NCBI GenBank assembly: GCA_951802425.1
Contig: OX637795.1
Span: 2,956,501-3,020,500, forward strand
Origin: Clavaria fumosa
Lineage: Eukaryota > Basidiomycota > Agaricomycetes > Agaricales > Clavariaceae
Direction of reading: 5' to 3'
DNA length: 64,000 nt
The notes below the pieces were generated by a model, which was given only the letters and a program-made list of their open reading frames with translations, made no database searches and was not told the DNA's origin. A program made the translations under genes and the position numbers. Below, piece after piece: positions 31,196-42,193 of this stretch. Numbering within the stretch: position 1 is the first letter of the stretch; each line of letters starts with the position of its first letter.

Positions 31196-31739
31196 TCAAC
31201 GTAAATGACCCAAATTTCATTTCACAAATTACCTACCTGTACTCAGTGCAATTGACCCAAATTTCATTTCACAAATTACCTACCTGTATCCAGTGCAATT
31301 GACCCCTGCTTTATGGTTAATATACTCTGTCTAAAATGGGGAAAATAGCCCGACAGAGCCCCAGTTTCATGGCTAATAATCACCTGTTTTCCAGCTTTTG
31401 ACTGGTACAAAGATAGTGAAAAGCACCTCAGATTATGGTTGAGATGACCCAAAAACTATTGTGAAATTAACCCATTAGATCAGCTTAAAATGCACTTATG
31501 ATATAGTGAAATTCACCATTAGAAATCAGCTTAAAAGACACCTGTACTGTAGGAATAATCACCCAGAGAACAGCGGGTGAATTCGGTCATATAAGTGGCA
31601 AAAATCACCCGTTTCATGTACCCAATAAAGATGTGATTATCAACAAGTCCTGGTGATTTTCACCTAGGAAACCATTGCTATTCACCACTTCTCAGGGTGT
31701 TTCATATGGTGATTTTCACCAGGTTTTGGTCTTGCAGTG
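31196..31739. repeat. Right subterminal region of the CACTA element
   Basis: A direct repeat of ACCCAAATTTCATTTCACAA with TTACCTACCTGTA...CAGTGCAATTG (about 48 bp, two copies at 31207-31300). Several CACC/GGTG motifs follow, including GGTGATTTTCACC at about 31653 and 31708. Confidence 0.7.
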
Positions 31740-34700
31740 GATGAGATCGAAGCAAGAGAAAGGAAGATAGATGAATTCGATCAAAAGGAGTACACAGCTC
31801 GCCACGTTATCCAATCGACAGTATCACCCCGTCTGGCTTCCCTACTAAAAGGAAAAACTGCTAAGGAGATGTGGGACACTGTCAGGAGCGATGCGACGTC
31901 GAAATCGACAATGCACTTACTTGACATTAAACGCCGCCTACAACACCTAAGCTGCCCTGAGGAAGGAGATGTCAAGCAACATCTCGAGCAAATGGTCCGC
32001 CTACGAGATGAACTCGCAGGAATGGGATCCCTGGTCTCGGACGACGAATTCAGCACCATGATACTAGGGTCCCTACCACCAAGCTACCGACTACTACTAT
32101 CCTCTATAGTGCACTCTGCATCCGTCAACAAGAACAAGATCGAACCTACTGAACTCACGCGCATCATTCTCGAAGAAGCCACACACCGAACCATATCCGA
32201 GCACTCTGGTAACCAAGGAGACACGGCCCTCTACACAAAAGGAAATAAACAAGACCCCAAGAAGAAACAAAAATCACACACCGACACAAAGTGCGACAAC
32301 TGTAACAAGTCCGGCCACATCAAAGCCGACTGCTTCAAAAAGGGTGGTGGAAAAGAGGGTCAATACCCAGCCTGGTGGCGAAAGAGTGGCAAGAAAAGTT
32401 CAGCGAATACTGCCACCTCTTCAGATAAACAAGAGGATGCATCTTACTCCTTCAAATGCACATCAGACTATGCGGACATGATCGACGATAAGAACGCGAA
32501 ACTGGAAGTTGAAGTGATACTCGATAGCGGTGCTGACGTACACTTCTGCCCGCATCGCGAGAACTTCAAAAACTTCGTCACAACGCCCCCTCGCCCAGTG
32601 ATAGCCGCAGATGGACGCACCTTCTATGCCACTGGAAAAGGGGACATCGCAGTCAATCTCCCAAATGGCAACATGACAACACAAGTCACATTGAAGGATG
32701 TGCGATACTCACCGGATTTAGCGTTCACCCTAATATCCATACCGCAGATGGACCGCGCCGGCTTCCATGCAGACTTTGGAGATGGGATTTGCACCGTAAT
32801 CACACCTAAACGAAACATTATAGGCAAAATCCCCTTGGTAGGGAGCCTATACCGGATAGTCAAAGCTAAAAACTACCATGCAAATGCTACGACCAAAAGG
32901 GTGACACTCTACGAAGCCCACTGAATCCTAGGTCACATCTCCTATGACGCTGTCAGAACAGCAATCAAGTCTGGACATATCAAAGGCATTCACCTTGACG
33001 AAGCATCCAAAGAAGTTTTCTGTGAAGCATGCGCTAAAGCCAAACCGCATCACAAACCCTTCCCAGCACAGGCTCAGAACCGTGCTAAGACGTTTGGAGA
33101 ACGCGTACATACTGACCTGTGGGGCCCAGCCGCCGTTATGTCCATAGCGAAGAAGCGCTACGCCATCAACTTCATCGACGATGCAACCAGATGGACCGAA
33201 GTAGCTTTTCTAGCAACCAAAGACGAAGCCCAATCAGCATACGAAACCTTTGAGAAGCGCATAGAGACTCACGACAACGCCAAGATCAAATTCCTCCGAT
33301 CAGACAGAGGCGGCGAATACAAGAATCCTAAGTTTGATAAGCACCTGGACAGCAAAGGGACAAAACGTGAACTTACCATTCACGACACCCACGAGCAGGT
33401 AGGCGTTGCCGAACGCATGAACAGGACACAGGTCGAGCTAGCCCGCGCCATGCTACTCGATGCAAACCTACCAAGGTTCCTGTGGGCCGAAGCGATCAAT
33501 CACGCCGTATGGATAAAGAATCGCGCGCCTCACCGTGCCCTCGATGGAAAGACCCCTTATGAAGCTAGATATAATAAAAAGCCCGACATGGGTAAGGTAT
33601 TACCATTCGGCACAAAGGCCTGGGTGAAGATAGTCGACGCTGGCAAACTTAACGCCAGGGCGGAGCCAGGTTTCTTCGTCGGCTTCGACAGCGAAAGCAA
33701 GGGCTATCGGATATATCTCCCTGAAAAGAGAGTCGTCAAACCCGAGCGAGAAGTCGTCTTTGACCTAACGCACACACCTGACGAAGTTCCATTCCCAGAT
33801 GAGGTTCTGCCTGAGGGGGAGAGTAGCAAAGACAGTCAGAACACCCACCAAACACCCTCCGACAATCCCTCTGCCCTAACCGACCGCTACACACCGCCCA
33901 TCGTCACATCTGATAACGACGACGACTTCAACATCATCGATAACATCAGAAATGAAGAAGTCTTACCCCCTACTCGTCAAACAACACCAGACCTCCCACC
34001 TCGACCACGTCCCAAGCCAGGCTACTACCGTGATCTACACGAAAACGCACATCGTAACGTTGCAAATGCAGCCCATAACGATACTGACAACGAACCTCAG
34101 TATTTCTCATGCCTCGCTGCCATAGGGGGCAATGAGCCTGCAACACTCGCAGAAGCAATGAAAGACTCACATGCACACGAATGGGAGAAAGCCTGGAAAG
34201 ACGAAATCGAACAGTTACAGCAACGACGCACCTGGATCATTGTCGATCGACCCACCGACAAGCCCGTCATACCATGCCGCCCGATATTCAAGGAAAAACT
34301 TGGACCGAACGGCGAGGTCGTAAAACGCAAAGCCCGACTAGTTGCTGGAGGCCACCGGCAGACGAAAGGGATTAACTACGAAGAGACCTTCGCAGCAGCG
34401 GCCAAGATGGCCTCCATCCGAACCGTCCTCGCACACGCAGCAACGTCAGACTGGGAAGTACACCAGATAGACGTGGTAGGCGCTTACCTCAATGCAGAAA
34501 TCGATGAGGAAGTTTACATGGAGCCACCACAAGGAGTTTTGAAAGAGGGCGAAGGGGACAAAGTCTGCAAGCTGATGAAAGGACTATACGGTTTAAAACA
34601 GTCAGGACGGCTATGGCACCGGAAGATGACAAATGCCTTTACTGATCTCGGCTTCCACGCATCCAGGCTCGACGCATCAGTCTTCATCAGAAAACAGGGC

Positions 34701-35672
34701 AAGGACGTGATGGTAGTCCCAGTTGCGACAGATGACATGACAGTTGCAGGGAGCTCACTCGACATCGTGGAAACGTTCAAGGCGGAATTCGGCGCACAGT
34801 TTGAAATTACCGACTCTGGCGAGATCAGCTGGCTCCTAGGTTTTGAAATTCGAAGAAACCGTGCCGCATGCACGATAGCGATTAACCAACGCCTCTATAT
34901 CGAGACCATCGCGAGAAGGTTTAGACTGGACGATGCGACACCGACATACACGCCGATGGAGCCCAGCGCGCAGTACACGAAGGACCAATGCCCGAGAGAA
35001 GCGATCAACGCTCCGTACCAGGAGGCGTGTGGGAGCGTACTATGGGCGGCGGTGATCAGCAGGCCTGACGTCCAATTTGCGGTGGGAATACTCGCACGTT
35101 TCACCCAAAACCCTGGCGAAGTTCATTGGAAGGCCATCAAACGAGTAATAAAGTACCTTCACACGTCACGGAACCTCTGGCTAACCGTAGGAGGCGCTAA
35201 TGGGACCTATGAAGCATACGCCGACGCCGACTGGGCATCGCAACCAGACCGGCACTCCATTTCGGGGTATGCGCTCGTTATGGGACGCGGCGCAGTAACG
35301 TGGAGTTCGAAGCGGCAGCCCCTCATCGCACTATCGAGCGTCGAAGCCGAATACATCGCGGCAGCACACGCGGCCAAGGAGGCCTGTTGGTTCAGGGCTT
35401 TCCTGGACGAGATTGGGAGGGATCCGCACGTACCGATTCCGTTCAGATGCGATAACCAGTCAACAATCGCGCTATGCCGGGACAATAAATTCCATGCTCG
35501 AACCAAGCACATCGATATCTGCTATCATTTCGTGCGCGAGGCAGTCGAGAATGATAAGATCCAAGTGTCGTACGTACCCACAGACGAGAATCTCGCCGAC
35601 ATCCTAACCAAACCCCTCGCGCGGTACAAATTCGAATATTTCTGCAAACTTCTCGGGCTCGAGTACGTTTGA
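31740..35672 (+). CDS. Copia-D gag-pol, main part (one in-frame stop)
   Basis: Order of domains: the gag helical domain (EYTARHVIQSTVSPRL), a CCHC knuckle (CDNCNKSGHIKADC) and a protease with DSGADVHFCP. A gag-pre-integrase motif follows, then integrase with TDLWGP, SDRGGEYKN and the Glu in HEQVGVAERMNRT. The RT has QIDVVGAYLNAEIDEEVYM and an ATDDM box where YVDDM is usual. RNase H reads YADADWASQ and WSSKRQPLIALSSVEAEYI. Only one lesion interrupts the frame: TGA at 32922-32924 between EAH and ILGHISYDAV, where Arg is usual (CGA to TGA). Otherwise intact from 31740 to 35672. Confidence 0.95.
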
Positions 35673-35679
35673 GGGGGAG
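35673..35679 (+). other. Polypurine tract of Copia-D
   Basis: GGGGGAG between the pol stop and the TGTTGC of the 3' LTR. Confidence 0.8.
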
Positions 35680-35947
35680 TGTTGCATATTCGGTACAAGA
35701 ATAGGTCGGAGTTTCATTTAGACTTTTACCGTAGCGCGTCACGCCACTACACTTCTCAGTATTGAATAATACTGAGATGTGAGTGTTAGCTCTTTTTTCA
35801 TGCTCTCTTTTATGTCGCTTATTACATGCGACTACTAGACACTTCACTTTTTAGGTACCTGGATTGTCTAACCCTTAGTATTGAATAATACTGAGATACA
35901 CTTCACTTTTTAGTCTCTAAGAACGGTCGTAGGGAGAATTCTCTATA
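35680..35947 (+). repeat. 3' LTR of Copia-D
   Basis: Identical to the 5' LTR except for C instead of T in the GTCA(C/T)GCC segment. Followed by target duplication GTTGC (35948-35952). Confidence 0.95.
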
Positions 35948-35952
35948 GTTGC

Positions 35953-37144
35953 ATCTCTCTTGGAAGGTTTCCGTCCTTTGCACATAGCAGTAATGTAGGC
36001 ACAACAGCTGTTTAGAAGGACTAATCAAGGTTTTGAGTCCGAGGGTGAAATGCCTGACGGCACAACTGCGTGCCTGCCAAGTAGGTTGCATTGTTGTGAT
36101 TCATGCGCTTTCAGAGACACATTGGAGAAGTATATGAATGAATTGTAGCTGTTTCTGGTCGGAATGAGGTGAACTCATGTCAGAGGTTTACAGGTTCAAC
36201 ATGATGGTACAGTACAGTCACTGGCTCGGAAGGTCCTCATTTGAGCAGCAACTGGCTGTCGTCAAACGCTCAGCGCTCAGCTCTCTAGCCCGCGATGAGG
36301 TGCACAGGCAAGCAAGTCTGACAACGCAAGTCTGCGATCATCATTGGCCACTGTAGTTCTCAACACTATCGACGACGGTATCAACGTCCGATGTTGCACT
36401 CTCATCATACAGGGTGACAACACCATCCTCTTGCACGAAATCCTCCTCGCCATCATTAATGCCATCGCTGTCACCATCCAACATGGCGTCATCGCCCGCG
36501 GAACCCGCAGGACGGTAGTTTTTGACCCCACATACGCCACGGCCGGGTAGAAGCATCGGCACGACATCCTGCAGTCGCGCGGTTATCCAAGCGGCCAAAA
36601 AGGGCATTCAAACGAATACGAACGCTAGGAAGGCATGAGGGAGCGAGGCCTCGCGAGGCCTGGATCCAGTACAGTACGAGCTCGCAAAACCCGGCTTTTG
36701 AGGAGCCGGCCAATTCCGGTTGCTGGTAGTAAATATATGAGGCGGTGGTCTCACCGCGCTCCTTGAGGCACACAGGAGCATGAATTTGTGGGGTCACGCG
36801 AGCAACAACACGGTCTAAAGATAAACAAAAAAGAATCAGAGACGACAAAAAGAGAATTTGGGCTCAAAAATCGCTAACTAGTGCTCAAAGACCCCAGCAC
36901 CCAGTTGTAATATGTAGTCACCGCAAAATAGTGACATTTTCTTGTCTTGCAAAGTTGCATAAGCTGTGGCGAAGTAGTCAGAGAACGTCTTGTTATGCGT
37001 GTGACGCTATTGCTCTCACCAACGCCCAGATGATATGGGAGTTCGGTCCAGCAGCAAGCGCATCCAATTCGCCCAGAGGGACCTACGAGCGGGCGTGATT
37101 CACATCAAAAATGACGAGGTGAAGAATTTGTTGTCCCACCTCAC
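35953..37144. other. No clear gene
   Basis: Minus-strand ORFs at 36341-36607 (with an acidic stretch DAMLDGDSDGINDGEEDFVQ) and 36489-36848 could be exons, but I cannot join them to anything. Confidence 0.3.
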
Positions 37145-37901
37145 TCATACAGGTGAATCTGTCAAAATCTGTGGGCCCAAACCACCACGGTGGGATAACC
37201 ACGACAAGCATACTCGACGTCCCATCCTCATCCCCTGGCTAAAGCAGATTCTGTCCGGTGTCTTCAGAATATAACACTGGGAAAGACGTACGAGATGTAA
37301 GATATGCCATTTTGTGTGTTTTCCAGCAATGTTAGCCAAGGATTCAAATCCCGTGGCGCAAACTGAGGTGTGGTGGGCCTGAAGGAGTCCAGCCTCCATC
37401 GTGTGTATCACGCCGCAGATTGTTCCCAACACAAAGTCATTCACTAACCAAGCGACGTCCTCTTTTGTGCGGGCACCCCGAGCCAGCTGTCTACGATCTC
37501 TATCCGAGATATCAATAAGCGTATCGTTTGGTAGTCTGAGAACACCCGTGTATGCCAATGCCATGCCGTGGATGATGTGGTCCGGAAATCGCAACATGTC
37601 TGGTATCATTGATTGAGCGGCCTTCCAACGAAATCTAGAGAAGGCATTTGTTCCCCCAACACTCACAGTCCGCGACGATACGACCCAACTCAAGAGTAGA
37701 GAAACATCTCACCACCTCGAGAGTGCAGGTTCCTGAGAACTCTTCGTGTGATGCATAGGAGGGCCAGGGACGCGCTGCACCATTCTTAAGAATGCGGAAT
37801 CCAGTATGCATGTCATCGAGGGGGAAGGCCCTCCAATCTGGAAGGTAGGCGCTCCGGATGTACTTCTTCAGAGAATGCTCAAAATGGATCATGGAGGACA
37901 T
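37145..37901 (-). CDS. Unrecognised two-exon protein
   Basis: ATG at 37901 (MSSMIHFEHSLKKYIRSAYL, then DWRAFPLDDMHTGFRI). A donor GTGAGA after 37713 and an acceptor at 37622 join in phase to a second exon (AAQSMIPDMLRFPDHIIHGM, then LVNDFVLGTICGVIHTMEAG), stopping at 37145. Several alternative acceptors exist; the one used here is the only one near it that keeps the long second frame. No domain or signal peptide is recognised. The end of the second exon may be wrong, because its last ~50 residues look less protein-like. Confidence 0.4.
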
Positions 37902-38206
37902 GGAGTCGTCCCTCGCCTTCAGTGGCAAAACTGGAGGCCAGGTGGCGCCCCACTACTAATAGGTGGTGGATCCAGCTGGGCCACACGACCCAGTGGCTCG
38001 GCCAGGAAAGTTCGTTTCGAGTCGGCCAAAATCGAGTAGTCCAATCGCAACCATGATTGGACGGCACAGACAACCGAGGAATAGGCGATGCTCCAGCGTC
38101 GAAGTCGGGATGCAGCAGGAGAGTGTGCCACGAAAGACGCGAAGTGCCTAGTCACATGATGCAGCAAGCGACATCCAGCATTGTCTACTGTACATATGAC
38201 TGCCTG

Positions 38207-40424
38207 CTATGACTCACGCTTGAATCTATCCAAGGCAGATCGCCTCCTTGTCTCCCCCACGACCCCACTGGCAGTGAGCCGTTCCTTTTGTTTCTCCATA
38301 CGCATTTTCTCCAGTTTCGCCCGCATCGCGACCTAGCAGATATACACAAGTCAACGCCACTCCAGCGAAAAATAAACAAACATGACTTACAGCCTTGGGG
38401 TCAATGACATTCTTGCGTTGCTTACGCAGATATCTAACGGGGAGAATTATTACGGACGACAAGACATTCATATGAACTACACACCTTTTCATACTCTTTC
38501 CCTTCCCCCGCATCTTTTTCTTTTCCCGAATTTCTTTCTTCCGTTCTGCATTCGCAGCATCGACTTCGCCATCCCCACCGTCCTGCGCTTCTCCCTCTTG
38601 GATATCTTCCATCTCGTCCACCTTCCCAGAAACCCTTAACCGTTCGTACCGCGGAAGCCTCGCGTACGGTACGTTGAGCCGGCCGTCATCACCAGCCTCC
38701 GTCACTCTCGACAAGGGTGCGAGCGAGCCAACAAATTCCGGATCGAGCGTAATCATGTCAGGTTGAATCTACACACCAACAAGCGAAGATAACGCATTTC
38801 TTTCAGACACATGCGAGAGCGGGACAGGCGACCAAACAGGCAGACCTTATCAAGAAGCGCTTTAACTTCTCTCTCTTGCCTAGCCTTCTTGTTCTCAAAT
38901 GGATCGGCTTCAGTACTGTCGAAGTTGGCCTCACCAGACCCAGGGATGAGTATGCTGGATACGCCAGCGGCGTGCCCGATTGTGAGGATGTCTTGGAAAG
39001 GAGCAAATCGAAGGGACGTGATCGGGCGATGAGGTACCGGATGTGTGAGGTATAATGGTGGAGAAATCTTCCTGACATATGGAGTGCGAGTGGCTGGGGA
39101 GGCATACACCTAGAAAGCAGGACGTCCCATTGGTCACGGGCACGGAAATATGTCCCATACGTACATTGACTGTTCCGCCACTTGAGACCGCCAATGCACC
39201 CTTCTGACTCCACTGCACCTCGGCACTTCCACCTCTACACGCCCACTCTCGTACAGCACCTTTCCAATTACGGCAGTCCCACACTTTCACTATCCCGTCC
39301 TGGCCAGCCGTCGCCATGTAGCGCCCGCCCTCACTCGGATCGACGCTGGCGCTTACCACGGGTCCGAGGTGCGCGAGTAGTCGTACAGCTGGTTGCGGCA
39401 TGTTGGGCGTCCAGAGCGTTACAGTGCCGTTTTGATGCCCTAGGTAGACAACGGCGTTGTGCAAATTTTGCGTCATCGTCTTACAAGCTCCGAGCTTTGT
39501 ACGGTGCTCGACGAGGAGTTGGCCTGTTGAAGTGTCTTGGTACTTGAGGTAGCCTGCATTTCCCTTGCATGAGTCGCATCAGGCTTGCTCGTTATCCCAA
39601 TGGACAAAGGGACTGACAACGCTCGCCAGGAGCCAGTGGTAAGGAAGATACTCAAGCCGGGTGGGCTCAATATGTGCTTTCAGGCGGTGAAGTTCAACGC
39701 CGTCCCGGTCATAGATGAATACGTATTTCATTTGCGCGACCGCGAAATACGAATGATCATGCAGAAACCTGTACTGCTCTTGAGTCAACGGCAACGCAGA
39801 AACAAGGACTAGCATACGTTATGTCCCGACAAGTCTCACGGAGTTGTAGCTCTGCATGGATCACTCCTCTTTGCCAGTCAAATGTAGCTACATGGCCTGA
39901 CTTGCCGGTGATGGCAAGGTGTCTGACAAGTCAATAGGTCAGACAAGTCCAGGAACAAGTAGCACAGAGCCCACGAACCTGCCATTTCTCGTGTAACGGG
40001 TGCAATACGGTCCCCCATCCAACTTCAACTCCTTGCGACCTCTGGCTGCCTCCTGCCCAGATGCTGCAACGATGTCGTCTTGCCCAACCCGCCAAGTCCG
40101 CTCCAAGTCGCCTTCAGCCTCCAGCTTGCCACCCTCGTTGGTCAAGAGCAACTCGGCATCTTTCAGTAGGGCCTTTGAACGCGCGGCATGCTCAGAGTGA
40201 CGCGCGAGCTCCAAGCGAAGCTTTTTGTTGGCTATGTGCCTGTGTTTTGGGACATCTTGAGGTGGAGGGGAAGCCGGTCTCAGTGACTTGGGTAAATTGG
40301 TGCTCGGGATGATAGAGTTGAGCGTTTGATCTGACGGCGCAGTTGATTCCAGTCCCCGTCGAGAATAGCGACGAGTACCGACAGTCCTCTTCCGTTGATC
40401 AGAAGAGCCGACTTTCACGTCCAT
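38207..40424 (-). CDS. UTP7: UTP7 (BING4-type WD40 protein of the small-subunit processome)
   Basis: Eight exons join in phase to 605 aa: 40424-39979, 39922-39818, 39768-39618, 39563-39165, 39109-38846, 38768-38485, 38433-38391 and 38332-38207; introns are 49-77 nt. Diagnostic segments: PSTNLPKSLRPASPP and KLKLDGGPY-like GRKELKLDGGPYCTRYTRNG near the N-terminus. WD40 blades follow (HLAITGKSGHVATFDWQ; FLHDHSYFAVAQMKYVFIYD; GRYMATAGQDGIVKVWDCR). The conserved BING4 C-terminal block reads RFAPFQDILTIGHAAGVSSI, LIPGSGEANFDSTEADPFEN and LLDKIQPDMITLDPEFVG. The tail is basic. In yeast Utp7 is an essential nucleolar factor for 18S rRNA processing. Its first exon overlaps the segment duplicated at 51511. 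Confidence 0.93.
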
Positions 40425-41045
40425 CTCAGCGTTCTCGATGGAATGGCAATGGCGAGGTGCAAGATCTCATCGACATTTCGGGCAATTCATTCTCACGCTA
40501 TGTACACTGTCAATTGAATCTGGCTGTGTAGCTCATCATATATCAGGGCAGACGGGGTGTCAAAAAGGTAGCTTTCCTGTAGCATGGATCAGCGTCATGC
40601 GGTGGATCAGATAGGCGTAATGTGGGGAAGCGCACCGAACGTATCCGTCAGTTTCTTGACATCTGTCAACGTCCTTCAGTTGTCTAGAAGCGGCTCAATG
40701 TCTGAGGGACATACCACCCAAGCTACCCGACTGTAGGGCTCCGGAGACAGTCTCACTGATTTTTGTAACGATGTCAGGGTTCTGGGTTTTGTATGGCGAA
40801 TTACAGACTTGAGCTATGCAAAATGAAAATAAACACTCACCATGCCTGGGGCAAATTTATCAACTACTGACTGGATTCCTCCAGTGAAGGGGTCAGACTT
40901 CACATTCTTCACAGCAGACATGCCACTGCTAGTCCCAGTGTTGTCACTGGATTGCTTGTCCTTGCCATAGTCACCTGAAGACCCATCACTTTTGCCTGAT
41001 TTGTACTGACCACCTCCTTGAGCACCATACATGTCTCCACTGATA
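40270..41045. repeat. Segmental duplicate, copy 1 (partner 51511-52300)
   Basis: From GAAGCC(G/A)GTCTCAGTGACTT onward, the 5' part of UTP7 exon 1, the ~400-bp spacer and the 3' part of the Gly/Ser-rich gene match 51511-52300 nearly base for base. The spacer is about 98% alike and keeps its CpGs. From about 40750 on, copy 1 loses almost every CpG. Confidence 0.9.
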
Positions 41046-41730
41046 TCTATGAAGGTCCAAACTGGACAATATTGTTCAGGGCTCCATTTTTTGGCCATAA
41101 TTTTTATGCACACAAGTGTGCACTTATGCAAACTTGTGCAAAATTATGCAAAATTATGCAAGATTGTGCACACTTGTGCACACTTGTGCAAAGTTGTGCA
41201 AAGTTATGCAAAGCTGTATCCATCACTGCTGTAGCTTGTATTGACACCTGCAGATGAACCATACTTTCCACTGCTTTGCTTGTTGCTATGTGACACTTAG
41301 CTTGTCATTGTACTCATAGCAGGAACCACCAGTTCCCATATTGTCATTACCATCACATTGTTCTTCACCAATACAGCCCATGTCTTACAACCCAGACAAC
41401 CAGGGTACCTATCAGAGCAGTGCTATGGAAGCTTTAGTAAACCTACTGGTATAGGTGCTGGGAATTATGGAGACACTTCCAGTGGTGACTGTTATCAGAG
41501 CAGCAGCAACCACAACTCCAACTGTGACAAGTATTCCAGCGGGAACAGTGGAAACTGCGGCTTGTCTGCAGGTGTGCAGCAAGACAACATGAACTACAGC
41601 AATGGCAGGGATGGCCACAACAAGCAGGGCTTTGGTGGTCTGGGAGCTCAAAGCAGTGGAGACATGTATGGCACTATTTGGGTAACAATGATGGGTCTTC
41701 AGGAAACTAGGGATCTGTAGCATGCTAAGG
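40745..41730. pseudogene. Rearranged, CpG-depleted copy of the Gly/Ser-rich gene
   Basis: The 3' part (minus strand, about 41040-40745, SDPFTGGIQSVVDKFAPGM) and a middle piece (about 41285-41218) are in one orientation. The 5' part, with promoter and start (about 41283-41730), is inverted to the plus strand and reads NPTGIGAGNYGDTSSG. Compared with the intact gene, RYQSSGNRDSNRDEY reads CYQSSSNHNSNCDKY: every change is C-to-T or G-to-A at a former CpG. The 44-nt first intron has lost its acceptor (CTACAG to CTACTG). Not functional. Confidence 0.9.
41107..41215. repeat. Short tandem array of 11-12-bp units
   Basis: Alternating units of CACTTGTGCAAA and AATTATGCAAA type, about nine copies, inserted in the pseudogene copy and absent from the intact copy. 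Confidence 0.8.
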
Positions 41731-41891
41731 AGATTGGCAGGTTATCAACAGCTGAGCACTGAGCACCATGGCCAGGGTCACATTTGTGAGTCACAGATTT
41801 TTTGATCTGTTACTTTGGTTCATGGATGTACCTTTGGACAGGTAGTGTCCAAGTTTCTTCTTCCATATCTCACTAGTGACAATGCTGTTTG

Positions 41892-42181
41892 TGTTAGGAT
41901 CGCTTATGTAAGCCATCCCAAAGTGCAGTTGTGGAGAAACTGGGGAGGGTGGTTGGAAGGTCACATGACCTGTGGCTGGGTCGGATTATGTAATCATGTA
42001 AGATCACATGACCTGGGCCTGGGCGCATCACGTGATCCGAGGGTCTGAGCGTGGGAACGCCGGCAAGTGCCGAAGCGTTCGCTATAAGTACTTTCGCTTT
42101 TCCTTTTTTGTACTCTTTTCCCCTTATCTTAGTATTGTCGTCATGACCTTACGCTTAAGTTGTGTGAGACCCAGTCTGATA
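41892..42181 (+). repeat. 5' LTR of Gypsy-E
   Basis: Begins TGTTAGGATCGCTT, ends CAGTCTGATA. TATA-like CTATAAGT at about 42081 lies 44 nt before ATCTTAGTATT, the predicted transcript start. Confidence 0.95.
42126..42136 (+). other. Predicted transcript 5' end that pairs with the primer-binding site
   Basis: ATCTTAGTATT in the LTR is the exact reverse complement of AATACTAAGAT at 42183-42193. In Tf1 of fission yeast the first 11 nt of the mRNA fold back on the primer-binding site in just this way. Confidence 0.7.
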
Positions 42182-42182
42182 T

Positions 42183-42193
42183 AATACTAAGAT
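42183..42193 (+). other. Self-complementary primer-binding site of Gypsy-E
   Basis: AATACTAAGAT starts one base after the 5' LTR. It has no TGG start, so ordinary tRNA 3'-end priming is unlikely. Confidence 0.7.

Larger units (their letters stand above)
23508..31739. mobile_element. CACTA-type DNA element (8232 bp) inserted in Copia-D gag
   Basis: The left end CACTATGGACCC and the inverted right end CACTGCAAGACC share CACT, and both have a TCACC at about base 28-32. The 3-bp duplication GAT flanks it (23505-23507 and 31740-31742). CACT ends with a 3-bp duplication are the hallmark of the CACTA/EnSpm (CMC) superfamily. Subterminal copies of GGTGATTTTCACC occur near the right end, and related TCACC/GGTGA motifs near the left. 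Removing the element plus one GAT restores the gag frame (...ATED-EIEARE...). No transposase-sized ORF exists inside, so it is non-autonomous. Confidence 0.85.
23005..35947 (+). mobile_element. Copia-D, Ty1/copia element split by a CACTA insertion
   Basis: Two 268-bp LTRs (23005-23272 and 35680-35947) differ by a single C/T. They are flanked by the 5-bp target duplication GTTGC (23000-23004 and 35948-35952). Without the 8.2-kb insertion the element is about 4.7 kb with one gag-pol frame. It inserted recently, and the CACTA element entered afterwards. Confidence 0.97.

Noticed and set aside
23508..31739. Helitron insertion
   Set aside because: Helitrons leave no target duplication and end in CTRR with a hairpin; here there are inverted CACT ends and a GAT duplication.
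41107..41215. CRISPR-like array
   Set aside because: Units are 11-12 bp without unique spacers, in a eukaryotic genome; it is a simple tandem repeat.
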